This document shows, one piece after another, positions 61,929 through 64,000 of a DNA stretch of 64,000 bases. This DNA comes from UBA4660 sp034408895 (GTDB taxonomy: Bacteria; Bacteroidota; Bacteroidia; Flavobacteriales_D; Sanyastnellaceae). Below the pieces are notes generated by a model, which was not told where the DNA came from, did not search any database, and saw only the letters and a program-made list of their open reading frames with translations. The position numbers were made by a program, and so were the translations under genes. The stretch is from contig JAWXCI010000062.1 of NCBI GenBank assembly GCA_034408895.1, positions 62,001 to 126,000 of the forward strand, in the 5' to 3' direction. Position 1 is the first letter of the stretch. Every line of letters begins with the position of its first letter.

Positions 61929-63129
61929 TGCTTCTCGCATTCATCTTTTCAAGCATCTTTACTCCGCCAAAAACCAGCATGGCAACACCCGCGAGTAAAA
62001 TCCAAAGCGCGTTGTATCCGTAATGCTCCATGGTTTGAGTGGCGATAATGGGAACGGATATCTGAGCCACTGACCACGCCATGATGTAAAGGGAAGCAAA
62101 CTGTCCTTTGTTGGCCCCGGTAGAGCGCGAGTTCATGAAGGTGTTCATGAAAGGCATCGCAAACATTTCCGAAAATGAAATGACAATCATGATGACGAGC
62201 AGCCACCAAATCCCGCTTACAAAAAGCAGCATGATGTAACACAGGGCAAGCATCAAAGCGCCCAGCGCTATGAAGTTGAATGGCGACCATCGCTTTTCCA
62301 GTTTGAAGACGAGTATCATTTCTATTCCGGCCACGAGCAATCCATTCAATCCCATGATTAAACCGGTTTGTGTTTCTGAAAGATGCTCCGCATTGGTGTA
62401 GTAAAGCTGCATGGTGGTGAAGAACTGGAAAAACGAAATGGCATACAGCGTTACAATCGGGAGGAACATTAAAAAGATTTTGTCATTGAAGGGAGAGGTG
62501 TGTTTTGTCTCTTCATGCTTCTCCGGTTTTGCGAGCGAGCTGTGGTGTTTGTTTTCAAGAAAGAAAAACACAATGGCCGCGGCACCTATACAAGTGATGC
62601 TATCTGCCCAGAAAATTAATTTGTAATTGCTTGCGGCAAGAATTCCACCCAATGCGGGGCCGAAAGAAAATCCCAGATTGATGGCAAGCCGGTTTAGTGA
62701 AATAGCCCTCGTGTAGTTCTGCGGAGTGCTGTAATATGAAATGGCCGCCATGTTGGCCGGGCGAAATCCTTCGCCCAGGGCGCTGATGAGAAACATCCCG
62801 ACACAAAGCATCGCGTAGCTCTCCATCATGCTCACCACAAAAAACATGACACCACCACTAAGCAACGTGTAAAGCATCACGGGATAGTAGCCGAGTTTAT
62901 CATTCAGCCTTCCGCCCACAAAAACACCGAGCAATGAACCCGCACCGAACATGGCCATCACCACACCGGTTTGCGCGTAAGTGAAATTCAATTCTTTCTG
63001 CAGGTAGATGGAAAGAAAAAAGATGACCATGGTGCCACTGCGGTTGATGAACTGCGTGAGCGCCAACAACCAGATATCACGCGAGAGACCGCCATAGGCG
63101 TTGCGGTATAGGTTGATGATGGATTGCAT
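61918..63129 (-). CDS. Major facilitator superfamily transporter
   Basis: 403 residues from the ATG at 63129 (MQSIINLYRNAYGGLSRDIW), preferred because relatives start here; a GTG at 63189 that overlaps the aldehyde dehydrogenase stop would add 20 hydrophobic residues. Twelve membrane helices, motif A-like GRLNDKLGYYP between helices 2 and 3, and ALTQFINRSGTMVIFFLS in helix 1. This group resembles small-molecule or multidrug exporters; the substrate is not readable. It lies 56 bp after the aldehyde dehydrogenase and may be co-transcribed. Confidence 0.9.
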   Translation of the reverse strand: MQSIINLYRNAYGGLSRDIWLLALTQFINRSGTMVIFFLSIYLQKELNFTYAQTGVVMAMFGAGSLLGVFVGGRLNDKLGYYPVMLYTLLSGGVMFFVVSMMESYAMLCVGMFLISALGEGFRPANMAAISYYSTPQNYTRAISLNRLAINLGFSFGPALGGILAASNYKLIFWADSITCIGAAAIVFFFLENKHHSSLAKPEKHEETKHTSPFNDKIFLMFLPIVTLYAISFFQFFTTMQLYYTNAEHLSETQTGLIMGLNGLLVAGIEMILVFKLEKRWSPFNFIALGALMLALCYIMLLFVSGIWWLLVIMIVISFSEMFAMPFMNTFMNSRSTGANKGQFASLYIMAWSVAQISVPIIATQTMEHYGYNALWILLAGVAMLVFGGVKMLEKMNARSINP

Positions 63130-63185
63130 GACCGGAGCAAATGCGAGAGTGAGAAAGATTGAGACCGCAGTAATAGTCACTGGAT

Positions 63186-64000
63186 TCACAAATCAAACTT
63201 TATCCCTTGAGCCAGCGGCAATGATGTTGAGTAGTTAATAGTGTTGGTTTGCCTGCGCATGTAATTTTTCCACGCATCGCTTCCACTTTCTCTTCCACCG
63301 CCTGTTTCTTTTTCGCCACCGAAAGCGCCACCGATTTCGGCACCGCTGGTGCCGATGTTCACATTGGCAATTCCGCAATCGCTTCCTTCTGCGGAAAGAA
63401 ATTTTTCTGCTTCGCGCATGTTGGTGGTCATGATGCTGGAGGATAATCCCTGCACCACTCCGTTCTGCATCGCGATGGCTTCATCAAGTTCGTTGTATTT
63501 CATGATGTAGAGAATGGGTGCGAATGTTTCGTGCTGCACAATCGGCAGCGATGAATCCTTAACTTCGATGATGCACGGCTTTACATAGCATCCGCTTTCG
63601 AATCCAGCACCACTGAGCACTCCCGGTTCTACCACCATTTTTCCGCCTTGTGCTTTGGCGTCTTCGATGGACTTTAGGTACATATTCACAGCAGCTTTAT
63701 CAATCAATGGTCCTACGTGATTGTGTTGGTCGAGCGGATTGCCGATGCGCAGTTGACCATAAGCAGCCACTAATTTATTTTTCAAATCATCATAAATACT
63801 TTCGTGGATGATGAGCCTGCGTGTAGTTGTGCATCGTTGCCCGGCAGTGCCGCAAGCACCAAACACACTTCCGATAATTGTCATTTTCAAATCGGCATTC
63901 TGCGTAACGATGATGGCGTTGTTGCCACCCAATTCCAGCAACGATTTTCCAAAGCGTTCTGCCACTTTTGCGCCCACGATGCGCCCCATGCGTGTGGAGC
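63186..64000 (-). CDS. Aldehyde dehydrogenase, ALDH7 (aminoadipate-semialdehyde) type; N-terminus beyond window
   Basis: The C-terminal 271 residues are visible; the frame is open to the right edge (GSTRMGRIVGAK). NAD-dependent oxidation of an aldehyde to an acid; the ALDH7 group acts on alpha-aminoadipate semialdehyde in lysine breakdown. Seen: general base Glu in LLELGGNNAIIV, catalytic Cys in CGTAGQRCTTTRRLIIHE, VQHETFAPILYIMKY, ANVNIGTSGAEIGGAFGGEK and ETGGGRESGSDAWKNYMRRQ, all strongly of the ALDH7 type. The stop TGA is followed by the MFS gene. Confidence 0.93.
   Translation of the reverse strand, partial: STRMGRIVGAKVAERFGKSLLELGGNNAIIVTQNADLKMTIIGSVFGACGTAGQRCTTTRRLIIHESIYDDLKNKLVAAYGQLRIGNPLDQHNHVGPLIDKAAVNMYLKSIEDAKAQGGKMVVEPGVLSGAGFESGCYVKPCIIEVKDSSLPIVQHETFAPILYIMKYNELDEAIAMQNGVVQGLSSSIMTTNMREAEKFLSAEGSDCGIANVNIGTSGAEIGGAFGGEKETGGGRESGSDAWKNYMRRQTNTINYSTSLPLAQGIKFDL

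Noticed and set aside
1..64000. tRNA, rRNA or prophage genes
   Set aside because: I saw no cloverleaf, rRNA-like segment, integrase, terminase or capsid gene; the S74 'tail fibre' domains belong to signal-peptide-bearing bacterial proteins.

Overview
The window reads as a chromosomal segment of a gliding-type Bacteroidota, probably Flavobacteriales or a near relative; I cannot place it more finely. The evidence is: several secreted proteins ending in type IX secretion system (T9SS) sorting domains, the gliding lipoprotein gene gldH, the large plant/Bacteroidota-type ispG, promoters of the TAnnTTTG type, and almost no Shine-Dalgarno sites. I found no rRNA, tRNA or CRISPR.

Region by region. 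1-12,063 (minus strand) is a cluster of surface and secreted proteins: a partial beta-propeller/beta-helix protein, an OmpA lipoprotein, two decaying delta-60-repeat genes, a dockerin-like protein, two S74-chaperone fibre proteins and a T9SS beta-propeller. 12,134-15,927 is a two-component system (NarL-type regulator and periplasmic-propeller histidine kinase). 16-34 kb is mixed housekeeping: dicarboxylate symporter, hppD, cupredoxin, dipeptide ABC ATPase, a 1593-residue T9SS protein, gltX, glnS, rseP and a PP2C phosphatase. 34.6-39 kb has a broken cupin, a large FG-GAP protein and a decayed PIN toxin-antitoxin pair. 39-48 kb is conserved core: ispG, recO, holB, ricT, gldH, rbfA, methyltransferase, LolC/E-type permease. 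48.3-49.6 kb is a second decayed toxin-antitoxin islet. 49.6-54.9 kb is a MORN-repeat / PAS-kinase / LytTR-regulator operon. 54.9-55.4 kb is a non-coding stretch with DnaA-box-like repeats. 55.4-64 kb carries rpiB, an M28 peptidase, a T9SS propeller, a TlpA-like lipoprotein, a desaturase, an MFS transporter and a partial aldehyde dehydrogenase.

The most interesting result is a probable regulon. Five genes carry an ACCC...GGGT inverted repeat, always exactly 26 nt upstream of a TTTG promoter element that lies 17-24 nt before the start codon. They are the NarL-type regulator itself, three secreted or fibre genes beside it, and the FG-GAP protein 22 kb away. None of the promoters shows an evident -33 box. 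This looks like an autoregulated activator that controls surface proteins. Other points are two toxin-antitoxin remnants flanked by direct repeats, palindromic elements inserted in frame in ispG and in the ABC ATPase, a gene with two in-frame TGA codons in the same GCATGA context, and a candidate replication origin.
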